From: Fibrobacter sp. UWB13
GTDB lineage: Bacteria; Fibrobacterota; Fibrobacteria; Fibrobacterales; Fibrobacteraceae
Reading direction: 5' to 3'
Assembly: GCF_900177805.1 (NCBI RefSeq)
Contig: NZ_FXAX01000001.1
Span: 682,001 to 746,000 of the forward strand
Length of the DNA: 64,000 bases
The notes under the pieces were generated by a model. That model saw only the letters and a list, made by a program, of their open reading frames with translations. It made no database searches and was not told where the DNA came from. The position numbers and the translations under genes were made by a program. Positions 25,194 through 31,981 of the stretch are shown one piece after another. Within the stretch, counting starts at the first letter, position 1; every line of letters starts with the position of its first letter.

Positions 25194-25784
25194 CTATTCA
25201 CAATCCAAGCAGGTCCACTCCACAACACCGTCGCCATTACCGTCAAAACGTTCGCGTGTGTATTTTTCAATATCGATGAGGAATCCGATTTCGCCGGCAT
25301 TTTCGGTGCAGCAACCATCACAATCGCTGTCGGAACACATGTCGTAAACCACGGCATCAATCGTCGAACCATTCATACGGAGCCTGAAGGTTTTAAGCTT
25401 GTATTTTTTCCAGTCCTTTTCGTGGACGGCAATGATGTTGTGCTGGCTCACCCATTCTTCGGTCATTTGCCCTTCAACACCAGCAAAGTAGCCAGCCCAC
25501 GTACAGCCGTTGTACTCAATGCATTCTTCGCTGTCGGGTTCCGGCCAGGAGGTGTACCACGTGAGATATGCCTGATGCCAAACGGTATCCGCGACTGTTT
25601 CACTTGATGAAGACTGTGCGACATTTTCCGTGCTACTGCTAGATGGCGTTCCCGGAACGGAGTCCGGGATGACAGTGCTGGATGACAATTCCGCGGAGTT
25701 CCACACTACAGGAGCATTTTCATCACTACAGGCGACAAATCCGCACGCAAAAGCAACTATCGCAAACAACTTCAAAAATTTCAT
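25194..25784 (-). CDS. Cys-rich lipoprotein of unknown function (possible double-psi barrel-like domain)
   Basis: 196 residues with a lipoprotein signal (MKFLKLFAIVAFACGFVAC, lipobox Cys19), a Ser/Thr/Pro linker (about 30-65), then a roughly 130-residue domain with many cysteines: EECIEYNGCTWAGYFAGV, RLRMNGSTIDAVVYDMCSD, SDCDGCCTENAG, ERFDGNGDGVVEWTC. The VVYDMCSDSDCDGCC stretch recalls barwin/expansin-like double-psi barrels, a weak resemblance only. The linker residues VIPDSVPGTP are encoded by a copy of a dispersed intergenic palindrome. The ATG overlaps the stop of the SMR gene (TGATG), so it is probably translated by coupling. Confidence 0.7.
   Translation of the reverse strand: MKFLKLFAIVAFACGFVACSDENAPVVWNSAELSSSTVIPDSVPGTPSSSSTENVAQSSSSETVADTVWHQAYLTWYTSWPEPDSEECIEYNGCTWAGYFAGVEGQMTEEWVSQHNIIAVHEKDWKKYKLKTFRLRMNGSTIDAVVYDMCSDSDCDGCCTENAGEIGFLIDIEKYTRERFDGNGDGVVEWTCLDCE
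25648..25674. repeat. Dispersed palindrome inside a lipoprotein gene
   Basis: CCCGGAACGGAGTCCGGG followed by ATGACA. Identical over about 26 bases to the intergenic copy at 52351-52376 and inverted relative to 47236-47260. Here it is translated as part of the Ser-rich linker. Confidence 0.75.
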
Positions 25785-26113
25785 CAGTGCACATCCATTT
25801 TAGAGAAGAGGTTCAACACAACGACACCCGAAACAATCAGGAGCAAGCCAATATAAGCACCAATATCTGGCACCTGCTTAAAGGCTACAATTCCGATTAT
25901 AGTAATAAACGCGACCCCAAGCGCGGACCAAATTGCATAAGCAACCGCAATCGGGATTGCTTTTAGGCAAACGCTCAAGAAATACAGCGCAGCCACGTAG
26001 CAAATGAGTGATGCAACTGTCGGCACAACACGCGTAAACTGTTCAGAGAATTTCAAAAGCGTTGTCCCCGCTGTTTCACAGACAATCGCAAGCAAAAGCA
26101 TTAAGTAATACAA
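25784..26113 (-). CDS. Small multidrug resistance (SMR/EmrE-type) efflux protein
   Basis: Four-helix inner-membrane antiporter of the DMT superfamily, exporting cationic compounds or guanidinium in exchange for protons. 109 residues, the normal SMR length. The essential membrane Glu is in AIVCETAGTTLLKFSEQF, matching the family's ILAEVIGTTLMKFSEGF pattern; YAIWSALGVAFITIIG and IGLLLIVSGVVVLN correspond to helices 3 and 4. A TTG start at 26113 is chosen because GGAGGTG lies 6 nt upstream and the resulting N-terminus fits EmrE; longer in-frame starts add non-family residues. The stop overlaps the following lipoprotein start. Whether it exports quaternary ammonium or guanidinium cannot be told. 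Confidence 0.88.
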   Translation of the reverse strand: MYYLMLLLAIVCETAGTTLLKFSEQFTRVVPTVASLICYVAALYFLSVCLKAIPIAVAYAIWSALGVAFITIIGIVAFKQVPDIGAYIGLLLIVSGVVVLNLFSKMDVH

Positions 26114-26153
26114 TTTTGCACCTCCATCTATTACAAAATAATAAAAATTTGTA

Positions 26154-26180
26154 CAAAAAAAGAACCCGTTTCCGAGTTCT
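26154..26180 (-). terminator. glyS terminator
   Basis: On the minus strand AGAACTCG-GAAA-CGGGTTCT followed by seven T: an 8-bp stem with a GNRA tetraloop. It lies between glyS and the SMR gene, both on the minus strand. Confidence 0.75.
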
Positions 26181-26211
26181 CTTTTTACAAATGGACTTTC
26201 AGCGGGAATGA

Positions 26212-26238
26212 CAATTGTGGAGCAAAGCTCCACAATTG
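26212..26238. repeat. Perfect 27-bp palindrome
   Basis: CAATTGTGGAGC-AAA-GCTCCACAATTG, adjoining an AGCGGGAATGACA end (26200-26212) of the dispersed palindrome family. A further stem ACTCCTTT/AAAGGAGT (26261-26290) follows, before the glyS stop. Confidence 0.7.
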
Positions 26239-26324
26239 CCTACAGCCTTCAGTCTAAAGCAAACTCCTTTGCGAAAAGGGAAAGGAGTCCTGAGGAAAGG
26301 GAATGCCCATTCCTCTGCGTCTGA

Positions 26325-27737
26325 CTAGCAGCCGAGCTTTTCGAAGAGGTAAGCTTCGAGCTTGTCGATTGCGACGAGTTCCTGCTTCATGGAGTCGCGT
26401 TCGCGGACAGTCACGAAGCCGAGCTTTGCCGGATCGGATTCACCCTCGCCAACAGTGTCGAAGTCAACGGTCACGCAGAACGGCGTGCCGAGTTCGTCCT
26501 GACGGCGGTAGCGCTTACCGATGGACTGCGTTTCGTCGTATTCGACGTTCCAGCGGTTGAGGAGCTTCTGATAAAGTTCTTCGGCCTTTTCCTTGACCTT
26601 GCCCTTCTTCACGAGCGGAAGCACTGCAACCTTGACCGGAGCGACCTTCGGATCGAAGTGGAGCACGGTACGTTCGTCGTTTTCAAGCTTTTCGACTTCG
26701 TAAGCGTTGCAGAGAAGCACGAGGAGCAAACGTTCCACACCAAGAGACGGTTCAACAACGTACGGGATGTAACGCTTGTTCTGTACTGGGTCGATGTATT
26801 CCTGCTTGACCTTGGATTCGTTCTGGTGCTGCGTGAGGTCGTAGTTTGTACGAGATGCGATACCCCAGAGTTCGCCCCAGCCGAACGGGAATTCGTATTC
26901 GACGTCGGTGGTGCCGTTACTGTAGTGAGAAAGTTCTTCCTTGGCATGTTCGCGGAGGCGGAGCTTTTCACGCTTCACGCCGAGATCGTTCACGAGCCAT
27001 TCGAAGCAGTACTTACGCCAGAAGTTGTACCAGTCGAGTTCAGTACCCGGTTCGCAGAAGAATTCAAGTTCCATCTGTTCGAATTCGCGAGTACGGAAGA
27101 TGAAGTTACCCGGAGTAATTTCGTTACGGAAAGACTTACCGATCTGGCCGACACCGAACGGGATGCGCGGGCGGACGTTGTCAACGATGTTGCGGAAGTC
27201 CACGAAGATACCCTGAGCGGTTTCCGGACGGAGATAAACCTTGTTGCCTTCGCCTTCAATCACGCCGATTTCAGTCTGGAACATGAGGTTGAAAGCACGC
27301 GGCTTTGTCCAATCGGTCTTGCCGCAAGTCGGGCATTCGATCTTGTTGTCCACCATCATCTGGTGAACTTCGTCAAAATTCTTGCCAGCGCAGCAGCCTT
27401 CACCGAGCTTTTCTTCGAGGAGCTGGTCAGCGCGGAAACGTTCATGGCAAGCGAGGCAATCCACGAGCGGGTCAGAGAAGTTACCCACGTGGCCAGAAGC
27501 CTTCCAAACGCGGGGATTCAAAAGAATAGAGCTATCGAGACCAAGCACATCGTGGCGGGAAGTCACGAACTTCTTCCACCAGAGATTCTTGATGTTGCGC
27601 TTGAGTTCCACGCCATACGGACCGTAGTCCCAAGTATTGGCGAGGCCATCGTAAATTTCGGAGCCGGGGAAAATGAAGCCGCGGCGTTTGCAGAGGGAGA
27701 TAATGTCCTTGAGGGCATCCTGAACTTTCTTTGCCAT
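26325..27737 (-). CDS. glyS: Glycyl-tRNA synthetase, single-chain (alpha2) type
   Basis: Charges tRNA-Gly with glycine. The 470-residue single polypeptide belongs to the eukaryote-like homodimeric class II GlyRS, not the alpha/beta bacterial type. Class II motifs: motif 1 region in GSEIYDGLANTWDYGPYGVELK, motif 2 in FRNEITPGNFIFRTREFEQMELE, motif 3 in VEPSLGVERLLLVLL, followed by an anticodon-binding domain (VKVAVLPLVKKGKV...). The start at 27737 (MAKKVQDAL) has AAAGGA at good spacing; a longer frame upstream is rejected. Unusually long structured upstream region with two promoter-like boxes. Confidence 0.96.
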   Translation of the reverse strand: MAKKVQDALKDIISLCKRRGFIFPGSEIYDGLANTWDYGPYGVELKRNIKNLWWKKFVTSRHDVLGLDSSILLNPRVWKASGHVGNFSDPLVDCLACHERFRADQLLEEKLGEGCCAGKNFDEVHQMMVDNKIECPTCGKTDWTKPRAFNLMFQTEIGVIEGEGNKVYLRPETAQGIFVDFRNIVDNVRPRIPFGVGQIGKSFRNEITPGNFIFRTREFEQMELEFFCEPGTELDWYNFWRKYCFEWLVNDLGVKREKLRLREHAKEELSHYSNGTTDVEYEFPFGWGELWGIASRTNYDLTQHQNESKVKQEYIDPVQNKRYIPYVVEPSLGVERLLLVLLCNAYEVEKLENDERTVLHFDPKVAPVKVAVLPLVKKGKVKEKAEELYQKLLNRWNVEYDETQSIGKRYRRQDELGTPFCVTVDFDTVGEGESDPAKLGFVTVRERDSMKQELVAIDKLEAYLFEKLGC

Positions 27738-27819
27738 TATATATCCTTTATCGGCCGTGCCCATGAGGCATGTATTGGCCGGACTAGGAACCTACCTGGA
27801 TGATAGGCCCTGACGGGTG

Positions 27820-27827
27820 CAAATTTA
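27820..27827 (-). promoter_or_regulatory. TAnnTTTG box of glyS (proximal)
   Basis: TAAATTTG on the minus strand, giving a leader of about 80 nt ending in a good ribosome-binding site. Confidence 0.4.
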
Positions 27828-27829
27828 GT

Positions 27830-27880
27830 AAAAGGCGAACGCCGCGGCAAAGCAATTTTTACTTTGACATGGCTGAGCCG
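27830..27880. repeat. Dispersed GGCGARYGCCGCG element, copy B
   Basis: Begins AAAAGGCGAACGCCGCGGC and ends CATGGCTGAGCCG; matches copy A at 1347-1392 at both ends but not in the middle. Confidence 0.55.
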
Positions 27881-27903
27881 AACTAAATGCGCTCCGAAGG
27901 AGC

Positions 27904-27911
27904 GCAAATTT
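27904..27911 (-). promoter_or_regulatory. TAnnTTTG box of glyS (distal)
   Basis: A second TAAATTTG on the minus strand, within a 10-bp direct repeat GCAAATTTAG of the proximal box region. Confidence 0.3.
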
Positions 27912-27918
27912 AGAAAAA

Positions 27919-27939
27919 AGACGAGAGACGAGAGACGAG
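27919..27939. repeat. Three exact AGACGAG heptamers
   Basis: AGACGAG repeated three times without interruption, another 7-bp-period array in the glyS upstream region. Confidence 0.7.
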
Positions 27940-27960
27940 AAATAGAAAAAATTAAATGCA

Positions 27961-27987
27961 AAAAAGGCCCCGCTAGTGCAGGGTCTC
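27961..27987 (-). terminator. Terminator of the poly-Ser surface protein gene
   Basis: On the minus strand GAGACCCTGC-ACTA-GCGGGGCC followed by TTTTTTT, 37 nt after the stop codon. Confidence 0.75.
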
Positions 27988-28023
27988 GTTTAGATTGGGT
28001 TGATCTATATTTTCTGTTTTACA

Positions 28024-29703
28024 CTATCGGACATTCACAACCTTCTGCTGTGTTCCAATGCGGAGGAGGTAAGAACCGCTGCCCGGAGCTTGCATCGAGA
28101 AGTTTGTTGTACCAACACGACCATTGTAAATCACGCGGCCCTGCATATCGAGCAAATTAATATCACTTCCGACTTTAGCGCCCGAAATCTGGAGATTGCG
28201 ACCGTTCACAAGTGCGGAGAATTTCGCGACATTTGCAACCAGAGCGAGTTTTGTACCCGGATTAAACTTTTCCCAAACTCTATTCTTGCAAACAAATACA
28301 GTTTTGAGTTCAGTTACGTAGTATGTCATGTTTTCGCGTTTGACGGTGCAGCTCGGCATATCTTCTTCTGTTCCCACGGCTTCGACAACGATATCCGGGA
28401 TAACACTGGAGCTAGACACAGCCTTCGAACTTGACGAAGCAGATTTCTTGCTACTCGAAGAAGCGGGTTTAGCACTAGAACTCGAGGCTTTTTTGCTGCT
28501 AGACGAAGAAGATGCCTTGGCAGAAGAACTTGAAGATTGCTTTGTGCTACTAGACGACACTGATTTTGCAGAAGAGCTAGATGTAGACTTTGTACTGCTC
28601 GAAGACTGTTTTACGCTGCTAGAAGAGGTTTGCTTTGCGCTAGAGCTAGAAGACTTCACGCTAGAAGAAGATTTTGTACTAGAGCTGGATTCCTGCTTAG
28701 AACTAGACGAAACATTCTTACTGCTCGAAGATTTAACGCTAGAGCTAGATTCCGTTTTAGAACTGCTAGAAGATTGAGTCTTGACGCTTGAACTCGAAAC
28801 TTCCTTAGAACTGCTGCTAGAAGAATTCTGGCTAGAGCTAGACTTTGCACTAGAACTCGACGAAGTTACAGAGTTGCTTGATTCCTGAGCTGAGGAACTC
28901 GAGAGATCTGCGCTAGAGCTCGAGGATTCAACACTACTCGAAGAAACGATTTCACTAGAACTGGACTGTTCGACGCTGGAACTCGATTCTACAGAACTAC
29001 TGCTTGATTCAGCAACAGAGCTTGAACTCGAAACTTCTTCTGAACTAGAAGAAGACAAATCAACAGATTGGTCCACAAATAATGCGGTCACTTCGACATC
29101 AAATTCCGGCATGTCAAAAGAACAGCTTCCTTCAACAGCGCCAATGCCCCACACGCCCGAGCCAATCGCGCCATTTTCATTCTTTACGCAAGGCACTGTC
29201 GTGCTAGCATCAAGATAACGACTCACGGTAATCGAAGCAACCTTGTAGCCGTTTGCAGCATTCGGATTTACGGTAACCTTGTTTCCCGGCTTTGTACGAT
29301 CCCTATAGCGGTCATTGAATACAAGCGTTATCGTTCCGTTATCTGTATTTTTTACATTAAGGAAATATCTTAAGGATTCAAACGAAGCCGATACAAAAAC
29401 ATCATGATACGGCATTAAAAAAGACGAGTCTTTTTTTTCTGTAGTAGAAACTCTACGCTGTTCACGGGTATTACCATATTCATCGTAAACAGTAAAGCCC
29501 ATAAAGACTTTTCCATCGGGAACAATGGGATCAATATTCAGCCAAGACCCTGCTGATGCTTCACCAACAACAGTTTCGTTTAGCAAGACGTTAAACGATT
29601 TTTCTTCATCGGTTCCGACTTTGTTGATTTTATAATTTTGAGCATAAACGCTCATGGCAAACGCAAGCGTTGCACCCATTCCAAGGCAGATTTTATTCCT
29701 CAT
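28024..29703 (-). CDS. Secreted surface protein with long poly-Ser linker and sorting-tail-like C-terminus
   Basis: 559 residues: signal peptide (MRNKICLGMGATLAFAMSVYAQ), an N-terminal beta-rich region (about 25-215) with a repeat-domain look (DGKVFMGFTVYDEYGN, FLNVKNTDNGTITLVFNDRYRD), a linker of about 200 residues made of Ser tracts broken by single Lys, Glu, Thr and Ala (SSSSVESSSS, SSSSAKSSSS), a short Cys-containing domain (MPSCTVKRENMTYYVTELKTVFVC), and a final ~70-residue tail (LLDMQGRVIYNGRV...GSYLLRIGTQQKVVNVR) resembling type IX-type sorting domains. Poly-Ser linkers of this type are characteristic of Fibrobacter extracellular proteins. The start at 29703 follows TAGGGAT. The ligand or enzyme activity of the N-terminal part is unknown. 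Confidence 0.85.
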   Translation of the reverse strand: MRNKICLGMGATLAFAMSVYAQNYKINKVGTDEEKSFNVLLNETVVGEASAGSWLNIDPIVPDGKVFMGFTVYDEYGNTREQRRVSTTEKKDSSFLMPYHDVFVSASFESLRYFLNVKNTDNGTITLVFNDRYRDRTKPGNKVTVNPNAANGYKVASITVSRYLDASTTVPCVKNENGAIGSGVWGIGAVEGSCSFDMPEFDVEVTALFVDQSVDLSSSSSEEVSSSSSVAESSSSSVESSSSVEQSSSSEIVSSSSVESSSSSADLSSSSAQESSNSVTSSSSSAKSSSSQNSSSSSSKEVSSSSVKTQSSSSSKTESSSSVKSSSSKNVSSSSKQESSSSTKSSSSVKSSSSSAKQTSSSSVKQSSSSTKSTSSSSAKSVSSSSTKQSSSSSAKASSSSSSKKASSSSAKPASSSSKKSASSSSKAVSSSSVIPDIVVEAVGTEEDMPSCTVKRENMTYYVTELKTVFVCKNRVWEKFNPGTKLALVANVAKFSALVNGRNLQISGAKVGSDINLLDMQGRVIYNGRVGTTNFSMQAPGSGSYLLRIGTQQKVVNVR

Positions 29704-29727
29704 ACAAATCCCTAACTTTTGTATTCT

Positions 29728-29735
29728 CAAATTTA
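29728..29735 (-). promoter_or_regulatory. TAnnTTTG box of the poly-Ser protein gene
   Basis: TAAATTTG on the minus strand, 24 nt before the ATG, leaving room for a short leader with its ribosome-binding site. Confidence 0.45.
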
Positions 29736-29983
29736 GTATATGTTTTTTCATGTGCAATATATCACAATTAACGAAATATTACAAATAAGGAATTTATATG
29801 CAAATAAACGTTGAAAAAAATTAAAAAATCACATTTTTAGTTATTGTGAAATTTACAACGCCTCAAATTGAGTAAACAAACCATTACAGATTTTCACAAC
29901 AGATTCATCATATTCCATTTTCGTATCTAAAATCGCTTTTATTTTTTTGATATATTTCCAAAGCAATTCAGTAAATAGAGATT

Positions 29984-31183
29984 ATGGAAGAACCAAAGAA
30001 AAAAGGTGTCAAGCCAGTCGAACACAAAAAAGAACAGGAACGATGCATTTTGGTGGGCTTCGCCACGCCCAAAATTCGCCCATGGCTTGCAGGCGAACAA
30101 CTTGCCGAACTCGGCCGCCTCGCCGAAACAGCGGGTGCATACGTTACACGTAGTTTCTTGCAGCGCGTACAGAACTTCAGCCCAGCAACGCTCATTGGCG
30201 AAGGCAAGGTGGGCGAAGTCAAACGCGCCCTCGAAGAAGATAACGCCAAAATGGTCGTCTTTGACGATGACCTCTCGGGTTCTCAAGTCCGCAATCTCGA
30301 AGAACGCATGCCGGGAATCAAGGTTCTCGACCGCACGGGGCTTATCCTCGATATTTTTGCAAAACATGCAGTTACTGCCGAAAGCCGTTTGATGGTCGAA
30401 GTGGCGCAATTGCAGTACATGATGCCGCGTCTCACCGGTGCGTGGACGCACCTTTGCCGCCAGCACAATGGCGGCATCGGCACCAAGGGGCCGGGCGAGA
30501 CGCAGCTCGAAACAGACCGCCGTATGATCCGCAAGCGCATCCAGGAACTCAAGAAAAAGCTGGAGAAAATCGAAGACGCCCGCGAACAACAGGCAGACAA
30601 GCGAAACGACATTTTTCAGGTCGGCATCGTCGGCTACACGAACGCCGGAAAATCGACACTCACGAACCGCTTGACCGGCGCCGACGTGTATGTTGAAGAC
30701 AAACTTTTTGCGACGCTCGACAGCACCACGCGAAAGCTTTACCTCGACGGCGAAAATATCATCTTGAGCGACACGGTCGGGTTCATTCGCAAGCTCCCCC
30801 ACAACTTGATTGAAACGTTCAAGAGCACGCTCGGCGTGGCCGCCCACGCGGACTGCATCTTAGAAGTCGTTGACGGAAGCGCCCCGGATTACCGCGACCA
30901 TCTTGAAGTCACGCACAAGACGCTCGAAAGCATTATCGACAAGGATACGCCGCGCCTCCGCGTTTTCAACAAGGTCGAAGTCGCAAGCGAAGCGCGCCGA
31001 ACCGAGCTTTTGCAGAACTACCCAGACGCCATCCAAATCAGCGCCAAAGAGAACATCGGCATGGAACGCCTCCGGGCTGCCTTCAAGGAACAGCTCGAAC
31101 GCTGGCACGAGAAACGCGCCGCCGCCGAAGCCAAAGAAAAAGAAATTGCAGAAGCCCCATGGCCGCCGGAAGACAATTCGTAA
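29984..31183 (+). CDS. hflX: Ribosome-associated GTPase HflX
   Basis: GTPase that binds the 50S subunit and splits or rescues stalled 70S ribosomes, notably under heat stress. 399 residues: an N-terminal HflX domain (FSPATLIGEGKVGEVKRAL, IKVLDRTGLILDIFAKHA), the basic linker with GPGETQLETDRR and a coiled coil, and the G domain with G1 GYTNAGKST (about 213-221), G3 DTVGF, G4-like FNKVE and a C-terminal extension. G4 reads NKVE instead of NKxD, an oddity worth noting. The Lys-rich first 15 residues precede the family core. TAAATAGA lies 4 nt before ATG; no clear Shine-Dalgarno. Confidence 0.95.
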   Translation: MEEPKKKGVKPVEHKKEQERCILVGFATPKIRPWLAGEQLAELGRLAETAGAYVTRSFLQRVQNFSPATLIGEGKVGEVKRALEEDNAKMVVFDDDLSGSQVRNLEERMPGIKVLDRTGLILDIFAKHAVTAESRLMVEVAQLQYMMPRLTGAWTHLCRQHNGGIGTKGPGETQLETDRRMIRKRIQELKKKLEKIEDAREQQADKRNDIFQVGIVGYTNAGKSTLTNRLTGADVYVEDKLFATLDSTTRKLYLDGENIILSDTVGFIRKLPHNLIETFKSTLGVAAHADCILEVVDGSAPDYRDHLEVTHKTLESIIDKDTPRLRVFNKVEVASEARRTELLQNYPDAIQISAKENIGMERLRAAFKEQLERWHEKRAAAEAKEKEIAEAPWPPEDNS

Positions 31184-31195
31184 TCAAAAAAAAAT

Positions 31196-31273
31196 TGTCA
31201 TGCCCGATTTAATCGGGCAACTCCCTTCTCAAAAAAATCGAAAGGAGATTCCCGCTCGGTGGCGGGAATGACA
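31196..31273. repeat. Pair of dispersed palindromes in opposite orientation
   Basis: TGTCATGCCCGATTTAATCGGGCA is split here as TGTCA + TGCCCGAT-TTA-ATCGGGCA (31196-31219), and CCCGC-TCGGTG-GCGGGAATGACA lies at 31251-31273. The ATGACA ends face outward. They lie between hflX and pgpA. Confidence 0.7.
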
Positions 31274-31345
31274 AATAAACAAAAAAAACTTAACTGGATG
31301 CTTCGTTACATTCAGCATGACGTTAAAAAAGGAATGGATTTTTGA

Positions 31346-31975
31346 ATGAACAAACAAGAACTTAAAGAAAAATACGGCAAGAAGCGCGTTCCGCACGAAT
31401 GGCGCAAGACAGACAAAATTTCTACGCTGATTACGACTTTTTTCGGCTCGGGAATGAGCCCGAAGGCGCCCGGCACCATGGGAAGCCTTGCCGCGGCAAT
31501 CGTTGCCTACCCCTTGGCCATGTTAAGTTACGCCTACCCCATCGTCATCAACGACAACGCGTTCAACACGAAAGATGCAAATGCACTTGAATCATTTGCC
31601 GCCATTTTCCTCGCGGTTCCCAAAAACTTTATGATTGCAGCGCTGCTCGTTTTTTTTGCAGCCATCCCGTTTGTGAAAAAAGCGATGAAGGATACCGGCA
31701 CTGAAGACCCCGGCTGGATTGTGATTGACGAAGTCTGCGGGATTTTCATGACATTCGCCTTCATCCGCCCCGAATGGATTCTGAACGCCCCCTGGATCTT
31801 AATCATCGGCTTTGCGCTTTTCCGCTTTTTTGACATTCTCAAACCGCTCGGCATCCATAAAACGGAAAAACTCCCCGGCGCTTGGGGAGTCATGGCCGAT
31901 GACTTGCTCGGCGGAATCTACGCCGGGTTAGTACTCACCATTGGCCTTGTTTTACCCGCCGTATTTTTGATGTAA
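31346..31975 (+). CDS. pgpA: Phosphatidylglycerophosphatase A
   Basis: Inner-membrane phosphatase that makes phosphatidylglycerol from its phosphate. The 209 residues contain the PgpA signature: FGSGMSPKAPGTMGSLAA near the start, and TEDPGWIVIDEVCGIFMTFAF in the middle (the acidic metal-binding pair), then DILKPLGIHKTEKLPGAWGVMADDLLGGIYAGL near the end. Four hydrophobic segments are visible. It is longer than the ~165-residue E. coli protein because of an insert (about 55-100) between the first two membrane segments. GGAATGG lies upstream of ATG. Its stop is 7 bases from the convergent NSS transporter stop. Confidence 0.93.
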   Translation: MNKQELKEKYGKKRVPHEWRKTDKISTLITTFFGSGMSPKAPGTMGSLAAAIVAYPLAMLSYAYPIVINDNAFNTKDANALESFAAIFLAVPKNFMIAALLVFFAAIPFVKKAMKDTGTEDPGWIVIDEVCGIFMTFAFIRPEWILNAPWILIIGFALFRFFDILKPLGIHKTEKLPGAWGVMADDLLGGIYAGLVLTIGLVLPAVFLM

Positions 31976-31981
31976 GACTAT

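Larger units (their letters stand above)
27738..27960 (-). promoter_or_regulatory. Structured upstream region of glyS
   Basis: Reading on the minus strand toward glyS: an AGACGAG heptamer array, a TAAATTTG box (27904-27911), a GCGCTCC-TTCG-GAGCGC hairpin (27888-27905), copy B of the GGCGARYGCCGCG element, a second TAAATTTG box (27820-27827), and a roughly 80-nt leader with GGCC-rich segments. The two boxes lie in 10-bp direct repeats GCAAATTTAG that bracket the element. No T-box anti-terminator sequence was recognised. Confidence 0.45.

Noticed and set aside
27738-27960. T-box riboswitch controlling glyS
   Set aside because: No T-box sequence or matching anti-terminator was found, and T-boxes are not expected in this group.
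28328-28777. Leu/Glu-rich frame antisense to the poly-Ser linker
   Set aside because: Produced by reading Ser codons backwards; no independent support.
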